Shown one piece after another: positions 1 to 8,715 of a DNA stretch of 44,619 nucleotides. The translations under genes and the position numbers were made by a program. Each line of letters opens with the position of its first letter. Within the stretch, counting starts at the first letter, position 1. The stretch is from Elusimicrobiota bacterium. GTDB lineage: Bacteria; Elusimicrobiota; Elusimicrobia; UBA1565; UBA9628. The notes beneath the pieces were generated by a model. That model was not told the DNA's origin. It searched no databases and was given only the letters and a program-made list of their open reading frames with translations. Location: assembly GCA_016209035.1 (NCBI GenBank), contig JACQWX010000002.1:1-44619 (forward strand), written 5' to 3'.

Positions 1-815
1 TCGTCGATCCTCCCGGAAGCGCGATTGCGGTGTCAGAACCGGAGTGGTTCAGCGAGGCCAGCCTCAGCGTGTCGACGGATACGGGCGGCAAGGTGGAGAC
101 CCCAAGCAGGGCGAGCGTTGAAGTGCCTCCCGCGGCCCTGGAGGAAGAGACCGTCATCACGGTGTCCAAGCCCAAAGACATTGAGGACGAAGGCAAGCGC
201 GAGGCAGCCAGGAAGGCCCAGCCCATCGTCAAGGCAGGCGAGCCTGTAGAATTTGGGCCACGAGGCACCAGGTTCAGCCAATCCGTGACCATCGAGCTGC
301 CGTTCGACCTCGACTTGGTGCCGCCCGGCAAGAGCTGGATGGACGTGGCTCTGCACTACTGGAACAAGGACGAAGACAAATGGGACCCTCTGGAGACTGA
401 GGTAGATCTGGTCAGGAAGAAGCTCAAAGCCAAGACGGACCATTTCTCCCTGTACCAGCCCATGGTGATGGGGATCAATCCCGAGGCTACTGCTTCTTCG
501 GACTTCAACTTCCGCGACGTCTACGCATTCCCCAACCCAGCCAAGGGGGTCAATCCAACCTTCAGGGTGCAGGTTGGGAGAGCCGACAGCGTTGAGATCA
601 CGATCTACGACGTCTCGGGCATGCCGGTTGACAAAGGCTCATGCGGAACAGGTCAGGTCAGGGATATAGACAACGGCATGGGCAACCAGTACACTTTCGA
701 GTGTACTTGGGATGCTCACCGGGTAGGCTCAGGGGTCTACGTCTACATGGTGAGGGCGCGCAAAGCCGGATTCAAGGACGTGACGGTCGTCAAGAAAGTA
801 GGCATTCTAAAGTGA
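1..815 (+). CDS. Secreted/surface protein with C-terminal YPNP-type sorting-like domain (5' end outside window)
   Basis: The frame is open from the first bases of the window, so this is the C-terminal part (about 270 residues) of a longer protein; the GTG at 30 is probably internal. Two parts can be seen. The first is a ZU5-like beta block containing the stretch VTIELPFDLDL and a sentence-like LHYWNKDEDKW. The second is a C-terminal domain that starts at FPNPAKG, continues with VEITIYDVSG and ends in VVKKVGILK. That domain resembles the FlgD-like/type IX-like C-terminal domains of exported proteins. The 1160-residue protein at 4096 ends with the same two-part arrangement. The next gene, a PorV-like outer-membrane protein, starts 8 bp after the stop, so the two are probably co-transcribed. 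The role of the missing N-terminal part is unknown. Confidence 0.75.
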   Translation, partial: VDPPGSAIAVSEPEWFSEASLSVSTDTGGKVETPSRASVEVPPAALEEETVITVSKPKDIEDEGKREAARKAQPIVKAGEPVEFGPRGTRFSQSVTIELPFDLDLVPPGKSWMDVALHYWNKDEDKWDPLETEVDLVRKKLKAKTDHFSLYQPMVMGINPEATASSDFNFRDVYAFPNPAKGVNPTFRVQVGRADSVEITIYDVSGMPVDKGSCGTGQVRDIDNGMGNQYTFECTWDAHRVGSGVYVYMVRARKAGFKDVTVVKKVGILK

Positions 816-823
816 GCGCCAAC

Positions 824-1747
824 ATGAAAACCATTCCAGTCCTCATCTTCCTTGCGGCAAGCCAGGCCGGGGCGGTCTCCCAGGCCTGGGCGGGCGAGAC
901 AGCCCAGTTCCTCAAGATCGGGGTAGGAGCCAGGGCAGTGGGCATGGGAGGGGCCTACGTGGCCGTAGGCGACGACTTGAACTCCATGACCTGGAACCCT
1001 GGAGGCATGGCAAGCCTTGGCAAGCGCGAGGTCGGGGCCATGTATGCCGACCTGGTGGCCGACACGCGCTTTAGTTTTCTGGGCTATGGGCATCCGACCA
1101 AGTACGGGACTTTCGGGGCAGGGCTCATGTACCTGGGCCAGGGCTCCCTGGATGGCAGGGACTCCCAGGGCAGGGCCAATGGAGGGTTCACGGCCTCGGA
1201 CCTGGCATTGGACGTATCATACGCCAGGACGGCGCTTCCGAGGCTGGGCTTGGGCGTCAATGTCAAGTTCGTCAGGACGAACGTGGGTTCGGACACGGGG
1301 TATTCAGCGGCCTTTGATCTGGGCTCAAGGTACGCCTTTGGCAGGATGGGGCCGGGGAACTTGGCTGCCGGATTGGCTGTCCTGAACCTTGGGCCCGGGA
1401 TCAGGCTCTACGAGCAGAGTTCGCAGCTTCCGCTGACTTTGTCGGCGGGACTCGGGTATAATCTTCCCTTCGGCTTGAACTTCGGACTCGACTTCAGGAA
1501 CAGGCCGTATGCCGGAAGCTCAGAAGTGAGTCTTGGGACGGAGCTTGCGGTGGTTCCGCAATTGGCCGTGAGGCTGGGGTACGCGTCGACGCACGGGTTG
1601 ATCTCAGGGGCGTACAAGACGAGCGACTTGATGGGGCTTGCGGCAGGGTTCGGGGTGAAGGCGCTCGGGATGAGCCTGGACTACTCCATGACGCCGTTCG
1701 GGGGCCTGGGCAACAGCCATAGGGTCAGCCTGGGGGCCCGTTGGTAG
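824..1747 (+). CDS. PorV/UPF0164-like outer-membrane beta-barrel protein
   Basis: 307 residues. A signal peptide is visible (MKTIPVLIFLAASQAG, probable cleavage after AWA near residue 23). It is followed by the family hallmark FLKIGVGARAVGMGGAYVA and then NSMTWNPGGMA, which matches the start of PorV/PorQ and UPF0164 proteins. The remainder is alternating amphipathic strands rich in Gly and aromatic residues and ends in SLGARW, typical of a barrel. In Bacteroidota PorV binds C-terminal sorting domains of type IX cargo at the outer membrane; whether that applies here is inference. The ATG at 824 was chosen because the signal peptide begins there; the open frame runs further upstream but overlaps the preceding gene. 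The gene directly follows a protein with a YPNP-type C-terminal domain. Confidence 0.85.
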   Translation: MKTIPVLIFLAASQAGAVSQAWAGETAQFLKIGVGARAVGMGGAYVAVGDDLNSMTWNPGGMASLGKREVGAMYADLVADTRFSFLGYGHPTKYGTFGAGLMYLGQGSLDGRDSQGRANGGFTASDLALDVSYARTALPRLGLGVNVKFVRTNVGSDTGYSAAFDLGSRYAFGRMGPGNLAAGLAVLNLGPGIRLYEQSSQLPLTLSAGLGYNLPFGLNFGLDFRNRPYAGSSEVSLGTELAVVPQLAVRLGYASTHGLISGAYKTSDLMGLAAGFGVKALGMSLDYSMTPFGGLGNSHRVSLGARW

Positions 1748-1781
1748 CTGGCTCCGGTTCGTTTCGGTCCTTTTCAACAGC

Positions 1782-2867
1782 ATGACCATCCTGCCGCGCT
1801 ATCTTTTGCGGGTCTTCCTGCCGTTCTTCGGCCTGTGCCTGGCTTTGTTCACCGCGATCCTGCTGATGAATTCGTTCCTCAAGCTCTTCAGCCTGGCCGT
1901 GACCAAGGGCATCTCCCTCATCTGGATACTCTCCTGCTTTTCAAGGCTCCTGCCCTACTTCCTGGGCCTGACCGTGCCCATGGCCTTCCTGGTGGCCATG
2001 CTCATGGCGCTGGGCCAGCTCTCGGAGCGCGGCGAGATCATGGCCTTGCGCTCTTCCGGGTTCTCCTTCCGCGAGATGACGCGGCCGTTCCTCGTCGTGG
2101 CCGTGCTCCTCACCGGCATCCTGCTGTGGGTCAACCACAAGGTCAGCCCCGAGGGCCTGCACTCCTTCCGCGGCCGGCAGTCCTACGCGAGCCAGCAGCT
2201 GGCCCGCATCGACCTCGAGCCCGACTCCTTCGTCAACCTCGGCGAGTGGCGGCTCTACGCCAAGGAAGCCGACCGGGTGACGGGCAACATCAAGGACGCC
2301 TACCTCGTCCGGGCGGGCGTGGACCGGGGCCTGAGGGTGAGCGCCCCCAGCGGGAGCCTGAGGCTCAAGAAGGGGCAGGGCTTCGTGCTGGAGCTCCGGA
2401 ACGGCGCCCTCCAGCTCCCGGGCAGGACGAGCGACAAGTTCACCTCCGCGACCTTCGCCCGATACCGGCTCTTCGTCCCGCTCTCCGGGCCGGTCGAGAT
2501 GGGCCGCTCGCCCGACACCCAGGAGTTCAAGTCCCTCCACCTCTGGCAGATGGCCCGCGCGCCGGGCATGCCGAGGGAGCGCCGGAACGAGTACTTAGTC
2601 GAGGTCTCGGTCCGGAGCGCCGCGGCCTTCTCCCCGTTCGTCTTCTTCTGGATCGGGGCGCCGCTGGGGCTCGGGGTCGGCCGGTTCGGGAAAGGGAAGG
2701 GCTTCGTGGTGAGCCTCGGCATCCTCTTCGTCTTCTACGGCTTGCTGGCCTTCGGCATCGGGCTGGGCCGGAGGTACGACAGCCTCTCCTTCGCGGCCCC
2801 CTGGACCGCCGACGGGGTCGGGCTGGCGATCGGGGCCTGGCTGACCCGGAGGGCGTCCGAGCTGTGA
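1782..2867 (+). CDS. lptF: LPS export permease LptF (YjgP/YjgQ family)
   Basis: 361 residues with the permease layout of the family: an N-terminal helix that begins TILPRYLLRVFLPFFG, two further helices before about residue 100, a periplasmic beta-jellyroll of about 160 residues, and three C-terminal helices. The segment RGEIMALRSSGFS is the conserved coupling region next to helix 2 of LptF/LptG. With LptG and the ATPase LptB it extracts lipopolysaccharide from the inner membrane and passes it to LptC/LptA. The stop overlaps the GTG of the next gene by 4 bp (GTGA), indicating translational coupling. F and G were assigned by gene order only, since the paralogues are hard to tell apart. lptB is not in the window. 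Confidence 0.85.
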   Translation: MTILPRYLLRVFLPFFGLCLALFTAILLMNSFLKLFSLAVTKGISLIWILSCFSRLLPYFLGLTVPMAFLVAMLMALGQLSERGEIMALRSSGFSFREMTRPFLVVAVLLTGILLWVNHKVSPEGLHSFRGRQSYASQQLARIDLEPDSFVNLGEWRLYAKEADRVTGNIKDAYLVRAGVDRGLRVSAPSGSLRLKKGQGFVLELRNGALQLPGRTSDKFTSATFARYRLFVPLSGPVEMGRSPDTQEFKSLHLWQMARAPGMPRERRNEYLVEVSVRSAAAFSPFVFFWIGAPLGLGVGRFGKGKGFVVSLGILFVFYGLLAFGIGLGRRYDSLSFAAPWTADGVGLAIGAWLTRRASEL

Positions 2868-3937
2868 AGATCTTCTCGGTCTACATGGCCAAGAGGTTCT
2901 TCAAGCCGTTCGGCTACGGCTTGGGGCTCTTCGCCATCCTCCTCTTCCTGGGCACGGTCTTCGACCGCATGAGCTCCCTGGTCAAGAGCCCGGCCTCCCT
3001 CAACGTCATCCTGGAGTACCTCTGGCTCGAGGTCCCCTATTGGGCCATCCGCACCATACCCATGGCGACCTTGTTGGCGACGCTCGTGGCCATGACCGGG
3101 TTCGTGCAGAGCGGCGAGGCGCTCGCCGCCCAGGCCGCGGGGTTCAGGCTCCGGGACTTCTGGAAGCCGCTCTTGTGGTGCTCGCTTGCGGTGGCGCTCT
3201 TGAGCTTCGCCGCCCAGGAGACGCTGCTCCCATTCTGCTACCGCAGGTCCCAGCACCTCTGGAACGAGAAGATCCGGCCCGGCTGGGAATGGCAGAAATA
3301 CCTGAACCTCGCCATGATCACCGAGCCCGGCCAGTTCGTCCAGGCCAAGGTCTACTTCCCGAAGGAATGGCGGATGGAGGGGGTCATCTTGGAGAGGGTC
3401 GGGGCGGAAGGCATCACCCGTCAGATCGAGGCCGAGACGGGAAATTTCGACAGCGCCCCCATGCGCTGGGTCCTCTTCAACGGCGTGGATAGGACCTTCC
3501 AGGACGGCAAGGTGGCCGAGAAGAGGTTCGAGAAGCTGGTGTCGGACCTGAAGGCCACTCCCAGGGACCTCATCCCCAGGACCCGGAGTCCCGAGGAGTT
3601 GAGCCTCTTCGAGCTCAAGGCGTACGCGCCCAAGGTCAAGCATCTCGGGGTCTCTCCCAGGGAGTACATGGTGGCCGCCCACTCGAAGGTCTCCTATCCC
3701 TTCACCAACGTGGTGATCTGCGCCTTGGGCATCCCGGTCGCGTTGAGGCTGAGGCGCGCCGTCAAGATCCTGAGCTTCTCCGTGGCCCTGGGCACTTCGT
3801 TTCTGTTTCTTTGGTTCATCGAGGTCGGCCGCGCCTTGGGCGTGAGCGGCAGGCTCCCTCCTTCCCTGGCCGCGTGGACCGCCAACATCGTGTTCGGCTT
3901 TCTCGCCGCGTACCTGATCAGGCGGTATGATGTATGA
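2864..3937 (+). CDS. lptG: LPS export permease LptG (YjgP/YjgQ family)
   Basis: 357 residues from the GTG that overlaps the lptF stop. The fold is the same as its partner: N-terminal helix (YMAKRFFKPFGYGLGLFAIL), helices 2-3 with the conserved SGEALAAQAAGF coupling segment, a periplasmic domain, and three C-terminal helices ending in FLAAYLIRRYDV. It forms the LptF-LptG heterodimer for lipopolysaccharide export and implies a diderm envelope. Downstream lies a 158-bp gap with a large imperfect inverted repeat, which probably ends the lptFG transcript. The open frame extends upstream to 1835 inside lptF, but nothing in that extension is protein-like in this family. Confidence 0.85.
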   Translation: MKIFSVYMAKRFFKPFGYGLGLFAILLFLGTVFDRMSSLVKSPASLNVILEYLWLEVPYWAIRTIPMATLLATLVAMTGFVQSGEALAAQAAGFRLRDFWKPLLWCSLAVALLSFAAQETLLPFCYRRSQHLWNEKIRPGWEWQKYLNLAMITEPGQFVQAKVYFPKEWRMEGVILERVGAEGITRQIEAETGNFDSAPMRWVLFNGVDRTFQDGKVAEKRFEKLVSDLKATPRDLIPRTRSPEELSLFELKAYAPKVKHLGVSPREYMVAAHSKVSYPFTNVVICALGIPVALRLRRAVKILSFSVALGTSFLFLWFIEVGRALGVSGRLPPSLAAWTANIVFGFLAAYLIRRYDV

Positions 3938-3954
3938 TTACCCATCTCCGCCTG

Positions 3955-4005
3955 AGGTGCCTGGCTTGATCCCAGTAGATTGACCTTGGCCCAAGCCTGG
4001 CACCT
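3955..4005. repeat. REP-like imperfect inverted repeat (GGTGCC family)
   Basis: The left arm AGGTGCCTGGCTTG (3955-3968) pairs with CAAGCCTGGCACCT (3992-4005) with one mismatch, leaving a 23-nt loop. It lies between the lptG stop and the next gene, and could act as a terminator or be a dispersed REP-type element. A related arm pair, GGTGTCAGG/CCTGGCACC, surrounds the palindrome at 29670. The rest of the 3938-4095 gap is AT-rich and holds a candidate promoter. Confidence 0.6.
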
Positions 4006-4081
4006 GGACCATGTCCAACCCGGGCCTATTTCGTTCATTTATTCCTAATAGGGTCGAAATAGCGGGGAAACAGGGGTATCC

Positions 4082-4087
4082 TACACT
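4082..4087 (+). promoter_or_regulatory. Candidate -10 box TACACT, near-leaderless
   Basis: TACACT lies 8 bp before the ATG at 4096, so transcription would begin within about 2 nt of the start codon. TATCCT at 4077-4082 is an overlapping alternative. No good -35 or Shine-Dalgarno sequence is seen. Confidence 0.35.
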
Positions 4088-4095
4088 CCTGGTCC

Positions 4096-7000
4096 ATGCG
4101 GGCCGCTCCCGTGCTCTGGCTTCTCGCCGCAGCCGCCTGGCTGCCCCGGGCTTCCTTCGCCCAGCAGTCCAGCGTCGACTCCACCTGGGTCGCGGACGGC
4201 CCTGTCTACGCCATCGCGAACTCCTCGAGCACGACCTTCATCGGGGGCTCCTTCACGCGGGTGGGTCCGTATACCGGCCGCGGCGTTCCATTGAACGCCG
4301 CCACGGGCGCGGTCGCGGCCGCCTACCCAAAGGTCAACGGAGAGGTGTTCGTCGCCGCGGCGGACGGGCTCGGCGGCTGGTTCATCGGAGGGGCCTTCAC
4401 CCGCGTCGGCACGACGGCTCGCAACAACATCGCTCACATCAGCCCGGACGGCTCCGTGGACGCCCTCTGGGACGCGAACGCCAACAACACGGTCCGCGCC
4501 CTGCTAGTGAGCGGCGCCGTGGTGTACGCGGCCGGAGACTTCACCGGCATCGGGGGCCAGGCGCAGAAGTACGCCGCCGCCCTGAATCTGGCGACCGGCG
4601 CTCCCTTGGCGTGGAACCCGGTCTTCGACGCCGCGGTCCGCGCCTTGGCCCTGAGCGGGGGCACGCTCTATGCCGGCGGTGACTTCACCTCGGTCGGCGG
4701 GTCCGGGCGGGCCAGGTTGGCGGCGCTGGACGCGGGCTCGGGGGCCCTCGCCCCATGGGACCCTGGAGCGAACGGCCAGGTCAACACCCTTGCCGTGGCA
4801 GGGTCCACGGTCTACGCGGGCGGCGCCTTCGGGAGCGTCGGCGGCGTGGCGCATCCCAACATCGCGGCCATCGGAGCGGGCGGCGCGGTCTCGGATTGGA
4901 ATCCCATCGCCAACGGCCTGGTGAATGCCCTGGCCGTGGCCGACACGACGGTCTATGCCGGCGGCTCCTTCACCCAGTTCGCTGGACAGCCGCGCACCAA
5001 ACTCGCCGCCATCGACTCGGTCACCGGCGCGCTCCTCTCCTGGAGCCCGAGCGTGAGCGACACCGTGAACTCCCTTGCCGTGGCCGGCTCGACGGCCTAC
5101 GCGGGAGGCCTCTTCACGCTGGCGGGAGGCCAGACCAGGAACTACCTCGCCGCCATCGACACCACGACGGCCAACGCCACATCATGGAATCCCAACGCGA
5201 GCGGCCGGGTCAATGCCGTGGCGTCGGGCGGCTCGGCCGTGTACGCGGGCGGGGTCTTCGCCAGCATGGGGATGTCGGCGCGCGCCAACATCGCGGCTCT
5301 AGACGCTGCGACGGGGCAGGCCAATGCCTGGCCTCCGGACGCCAACGGCGCGGTCCGGGCCTTGGCGTTGAGCGGCTCGTTGGTCTATGCCGGGGGCGAA
5401 TTCACCCAGATCGGCGGCGCGGCAAAGAACTACGTCGCCGCCATCGATTCCACGACCGGCGTCGCCACGGCCTGGAACCCGAACGCGGACAATCTCGTCA
5501 GGGCCCTGGCCGTCGGCGGCTCGGTCATCTACGCGGGCGGGGACTTCACCGCAATCGGGGGCCAGGCGAGGAGCCGTTTGGCGTCCCTCGATGCCGGCAC
5601 GGGGAACGCCTCGGCCTGGAACCCGGGGCCCAACGACTCCGTCTACGCCCTGGCCGTGAACGGGTCCACGGTCATCGTGGGCGGCGCTTTCACCGCGGTC
5701 TGGGGCCAGGGCCGCAACCGCATCGCCGCCGTGGACGCGGTCACCGGGGTCCCTTCGTCGTGGAGCCCGAGCGCCGACGACGTGGTCCGGGCCTTGGTCG
5801 CGGCAGGGACCACGGTCTATGTCGGAGGGGACTTCGTCAACATCGGAGGCCAGGCCAGGAACCGCGTCGCGGCCCTCGATGCCGCGACCGGGTTCGCGTC
5901 GCTGACCTGGAACCCCGGCGCGAACGGCCCGGTCCACGCCTTGGCTGTGTACGGCTCCAAGGTCTACGCCGGAGGGGAGTTCACCCAAGTGGGCGGCGTC
6001 TCGCGCAGCCGCATCGCCGCGCTCGACGCCGGCGCCGGGAACGCCTCCTCATGGGACCCGGGCGCCGACGCGGCGGTGAAGGCCCTGGATGTCTTCAACT
6101 TCAGGCTTCACGCGGGGGGAGACTTCGCTTCCCTTGGCCCGGACAAGACCCCGTCCTACGGCCGGTTCTACCTGTTCACCTCGGCGCCATCGGCGCCGGC
6201 TGTCTTCGCCGGGACCGCGCTGAGCTCCACCTCGATCTCTTGGACGTGGAGCAACGTGGCGGACGAGGAGGCCTTCAATCTCCACTCGGCGGCTCACGCG
6301 AGCATGTCGGGCGTCCTCGGAGCCGACACCGCGGTCTACGCGGAGGGGGGACTGACCCCGAATCTGGTTGTGACCAGGCACGTGAACGCCTCCAACAGCC
6401 TGGGGAGCGCGGACTCGGCGTCCACGTCGGTCTACACCCTTGCCGCGGCGCCGACGAGCCTGCTGGTCTCCGCCGTGACGCGCGATTCGCTGGCGCTCGC
6501 CTGGAACGCGAACAACAACCCGGCGGCGACGCGGTACTCGATCCAGATGGCCGAAGTCGGCGATTTCTCCAGCGGCATCTCCACGGTCGCCCCCCTCTCG
6601 GAGGGCTTCACGCTGACGGCCAAGGCCTTGACGGGCTTGAGACCAGGCGCCACCTACTATTTCAGGGTCCTGGCGTGGAACCAGGACGGCCTGCAGAGCC
6701 TCGGCTTCTCTCCCACGGCTTCGACCATGACGGCGTCCGTGGGAGGGGTCTCGACCCAGGCGATCACGAACGACCAAGGCCATTTCGTCCTCGGAGGCGA
6801 CGGCGCCACCTCGATCACGGTCCCGGCGGGCCTCACCTATCCGGGCGGGCTGACTTCGGGCGTGATCGCGATCGCGACCTCGCCTAAGACCAACCCGCTG
6901 GCCGCGAGCGCCGCGGCCCTGGCGACGGCCATGGGGCGCCTGGGGCCCGGCCAGAACCTCTTCAGCTCGAGCATCAAGGAGTTCGCCTTCTACGACGCGG

Positions 7001-7578
7001 CCGGCAACGGCGTGAGCGGCGACTTCTCGGGCAACCTGACCATCGGGCTGCCCTACGAGGACGCGGACAATGACGGCATGGTGGACGGCGCCAACCCGCC
7101 CTTGGAGGTCTCCCGGCTCGAGGCCTACTGGCTCAACGAGGCCGCGGGCCGTTGGGAGAGCCGCGGGACCCCTTCCGTCGACACCCTGAACCGGAAGGCC
7201 TCGTTCACGGTCAAGCATCTGAGCGTCTACGCGCTCGGCGGCGCGGCCTCGTCCATGAACCTCAGCGGCGTCAGGGTCTATCCCAACCCGTTTCGGCCCT
7301 CGGGCGCCAATCCCAGCGAGGGCCGGCCCTGCGGCCGGTCCTCCTGCGTGCCCGGCCAGGGCATCGCCTTCGACAACCTGCCGGCCGAGGCGGCCATCAC
7401 GATCTACGACAGCCTGGGCTACGAGGTCGACTCCATGCACTCCTTCAACACCGGCGGGATCCTGCGCTGGGACGGGAGGAACCTGAACGGCCAGGACGCG
7501 GCCTCGGGCGGTTATTTCGCCGTGATCAAGAGCCCCGCGGAGGACATCGTGGTCAGGAAGGTGGCCATCATCCGATGA
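4096..7578 (+). CDS. Giant secreted beta-propeller protein: delta-60 repeats, two FN3-like domains, YPNP C-terminal domain
   Basis: 1160 residues. The signal peptide is MRAAPVLWLLAAAAWLPRAS, with cleavage near FAQQ. Residues about 30-700 hold 14 repeats with the core YAGGxFTxxGG, followed by RxxxAAxDxxTG and WxPxxxxxVxALAV. This is the delta-60/DUF5122 beta-propeller pattern, enough for one or two propellers. Two FN3-like domains follow (about 705-880, including GLRPGATYYFRVLAW). Next comes a ZU5-like block with LTIGLPYEDADNDGMVDG, and then a terminal domain that starts at VYPNPFRPSG, contains AITIYDSLGYEV and ends in VVRKVAIIR. It is probably exported to the cell surface as an adhesin or binding scaffold. 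The stop overlaps the next gene (a PorV-like barrel) as ATGA, so the two are translationally coupled. No catalytic motif was recognised. Confidence 0.85.
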   Translation: MRAAPVLWLLAAAAWLPRASFAQQSSVDSTWVADGPVYAIANSSSTTFIGGSFTRVGPYTGRGVPLNAATGAVAAAYPKVNGEVFVAAADGLGGWFIGGAFTRVGTTARNNIAHISPDGSVDALWDANANNTVRALLVSGAVVYAAGDFTGIGGQAQKYAAALNLATGAPLAWNPVFDAAVRALALSGGTLYAGGDFTSVGGSGRARLAALDAGSGALAPWDPGANGQVNTLAVAGSTVYAGGAFGSVGGVAHPNIAAIGAGGAVSDWNPIANGLVNALAVADTTVYAGGSFTQFAGQPRTKLAAIDSVTGALLSWSPSVSDTVNSLAVAGSTAYAGGLFTLAGGQTRNYLAAIDTTTANATSWNPNASGRVNAVASGGSAVYAGGVFASMGMSARANIAALDAATGQANAWPPDANGAVRALALSGSLVYAGGEFTQIGGAAKNYVAAIDSTTGVATAWNPNADNLVRALAVGGSVIYAGGDFTAIGGQARSRLASLDAGTGNASAWNPGPNDSVYALAVNGSTVIVGGAFTAVWGQGRNRIAAVDAVTGVPSSWSPSADDVVRALVAAGTTVYVGGDFVNIGGQARNRVAALDAATGFASLTWNPGANGPVHALAVYGSKVYAGGEFTQVGGVSRSRIAALDAGAGNASSWDPGADAAVKALDVFNFRLHAGGDFASLGPDKTPSYGRFYLFTSAPSAPAVFAGTALSSTSISWTWSNVADEEAFNLHSAAHASMSGVLGADTAVYAEGGLTPNLVVTRHVNASNSLGSADSASTSVYTLAAAPTSLLVSAVTRDSLALAWNANNNPAATRYSIQMAEVGDFSSGISTVAPLSEGFTLTAKALTGLRPGATYYFRVLAWNQDGLQSLGFSPTASTMTASVGGVSTQAITNDQGHFVLGGDGATSITVPAGLTYPGGLTSGVIAIATSPKTNPLAASAAALATAMGRLGPGQNLFSSSIKEFAFYDAAGNGVSGDFSGNLTIGLPYEDADNDGMVDGANPPLEVSRLEAYWLNEAAGRWESRGTPSVDTLNRKASFTVKHLSVYALGGAASSMNLSGVRVYPNPFRPSGANPSEGRPCGRSSCVPGQGIAFDNLPAEAAITIYDSLGYEVDSMHSFNTGGILRWDGRNLNGQDAASGGYFAVIKSPAEDIVVRKVAIIR

Positions 7579-8705
7579 GGTCATCCAAGGCCGGGCTTTG
7601 GTCCCTCGTCCTCGGGACCGCGCTGCTGCCGTGGCCCCTCCGGGTCCGCGCCGCCGGCCAGATCGCGACCAACCCGTTCCAGTTCCTCTTCATCGACGGC
7701 AACGCCCGGGCCACTGGCATGGGCGGGGCCTACACCGCGCTCGCCTTCGATTCGAACGCCCTCCTCTACAATCCGGCCGGGCTGGGCCTGGCCGACCGGT
7801 ACGAGGGGACCTACATGCATCACGACGCCGCCCACAACCTCACGCAGGAGTACTTCGGCGCGTGCGTCAAGCAGGGTTTCGGCCTCAACGGCATCTACCG
7901 CACCTTCGGCGCCATCCCCAAGACCACGCTGGACGACCCCTCGGGAGCCCACCTGGGGCATTTCACGATCATGGACCTGGCCCTCGGCCTCGGCTACGGG
8001 AAAGAGATCCTGCCCAACCTCGGCTTCGGGGTGGGCTACAAGTACGTCCGGGAGGTCATCGACGACGTGGGGGCGAACAGCCATGCCGTGGACCTGGGGC
8101 TCCTGTTCCTGCCGCGGCCGAGGTTCTCTCTGGCCTTCGCGGCCCAGAACCTGGGGCCGACCTTCAGGTACCACGGCGCTTCGGAGAACCTTCCTCTCAA
8201 CCTGCGATGGGGCGCGGCGTACGGCTTCGACCTCCTTGGGGCGCCTTTCACGGCCGCCATCGACGGCATCAAGCAGCCTGGGGATCGGACGAACATGTCG
8301 GCCGGGATGGAGACGGTGGTGGGCGGGCACTTGGCCTTGCGGATCGGCTACTCGAGCCGCAACGACTCCGGCCCGGGCTTGACGGGCGGCGCAGGCGTGA
8401 GATACAAGGACTTCTCTTTCGACTACGCCGTGGCGCCCAACGGGAGTCTCGGCTGGAGCCATCGTTACGGCATGACCTTCCGCTGGAGGGGCGCCGGTCC
8501 GAAGGACGGTTCCGGCGAGGATTGGCCGGACTACAAGCCCGCCGCGGTCAAGCTCAAGCCCGCGCCGGACGCCAACGCCGTCCCCAAGGGCGTCCGGCGC
8601 GGCGCCCGTCCGGGAATCGAGTTCGCCGCGCCGGCCAAGGTCGAGCCCCCGGCCCCGCCGGAAGACCGGCCCGCGCGCCCGAAAAGAGCCCCCAGGCGGC
8701 GCTGA
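7575..8705 (+). CDS. PorV/UPF0164-like outer-membrane protein paired with the propeller protein
   Basis: 376 residues from an ATG that overlaps the preceding stop. After a signal peptide (WSLVLGTALLPWPLRVRAAG) comes the family signature FLFIDGNARATGMGGAYTA, then SNALLYNPAGLG, as in PorV/UPF0164 proteins. A barrel-like region follows, up to about residue 305. The last 70 residues are a Pro/Lys/Arg/Ala-rich low-complexity tail absent from the paralogue at 824; it may be periplasmic or contact peptidoglycan. Tight coupling to a protein with a YPNP C-terminal domain suggests that this barrel handles that partner. The next gene is convergent, only 10 bp away, with no room for a separate terminator. 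Confidence 0.82.
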   Translation: MRSSKAGLWSLVLGTALLPWPLRVRAAGQIATNPFQFLFIDGNARATGMGGAYTALAFDSNALLYNPAGLGLADRYEGTYMHHDAAHNLTQEYFGACVKQGFGLNGIYRTFGAIPKTTLDDPSGAHLGHFTIMDLALGLGYGKEILPNLGFGVGYKYVREVIDDVGANSHAVDLGLLFLPRPRFSLAFAAQNLGPTFRYHGASENLPLNLRWGAAYGFDLLGAPFTAAIDGIKQPGDRTNMSAGMETVVGGHLALRIGYSSRNDSGPGLTGGAGVRYKDFSFDYAVAPNGSLGWSHRYGMTFRWRGAGPKDGSGEDWPDYKPAAVKLKPAPDANAVPKGVRRGARPGIEFAAPAKVEPPAPPEDRPARPKRAPRRR

Positions 8706-8715
8706 GAAGCGCGTC

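Noticed and set aside
1454..1461. TATAAT hexamer inside the first PorV-like gene
   Set aside because: It lies within a conserved coding region with no start codon or gene following, so chance is the simplest explanation.
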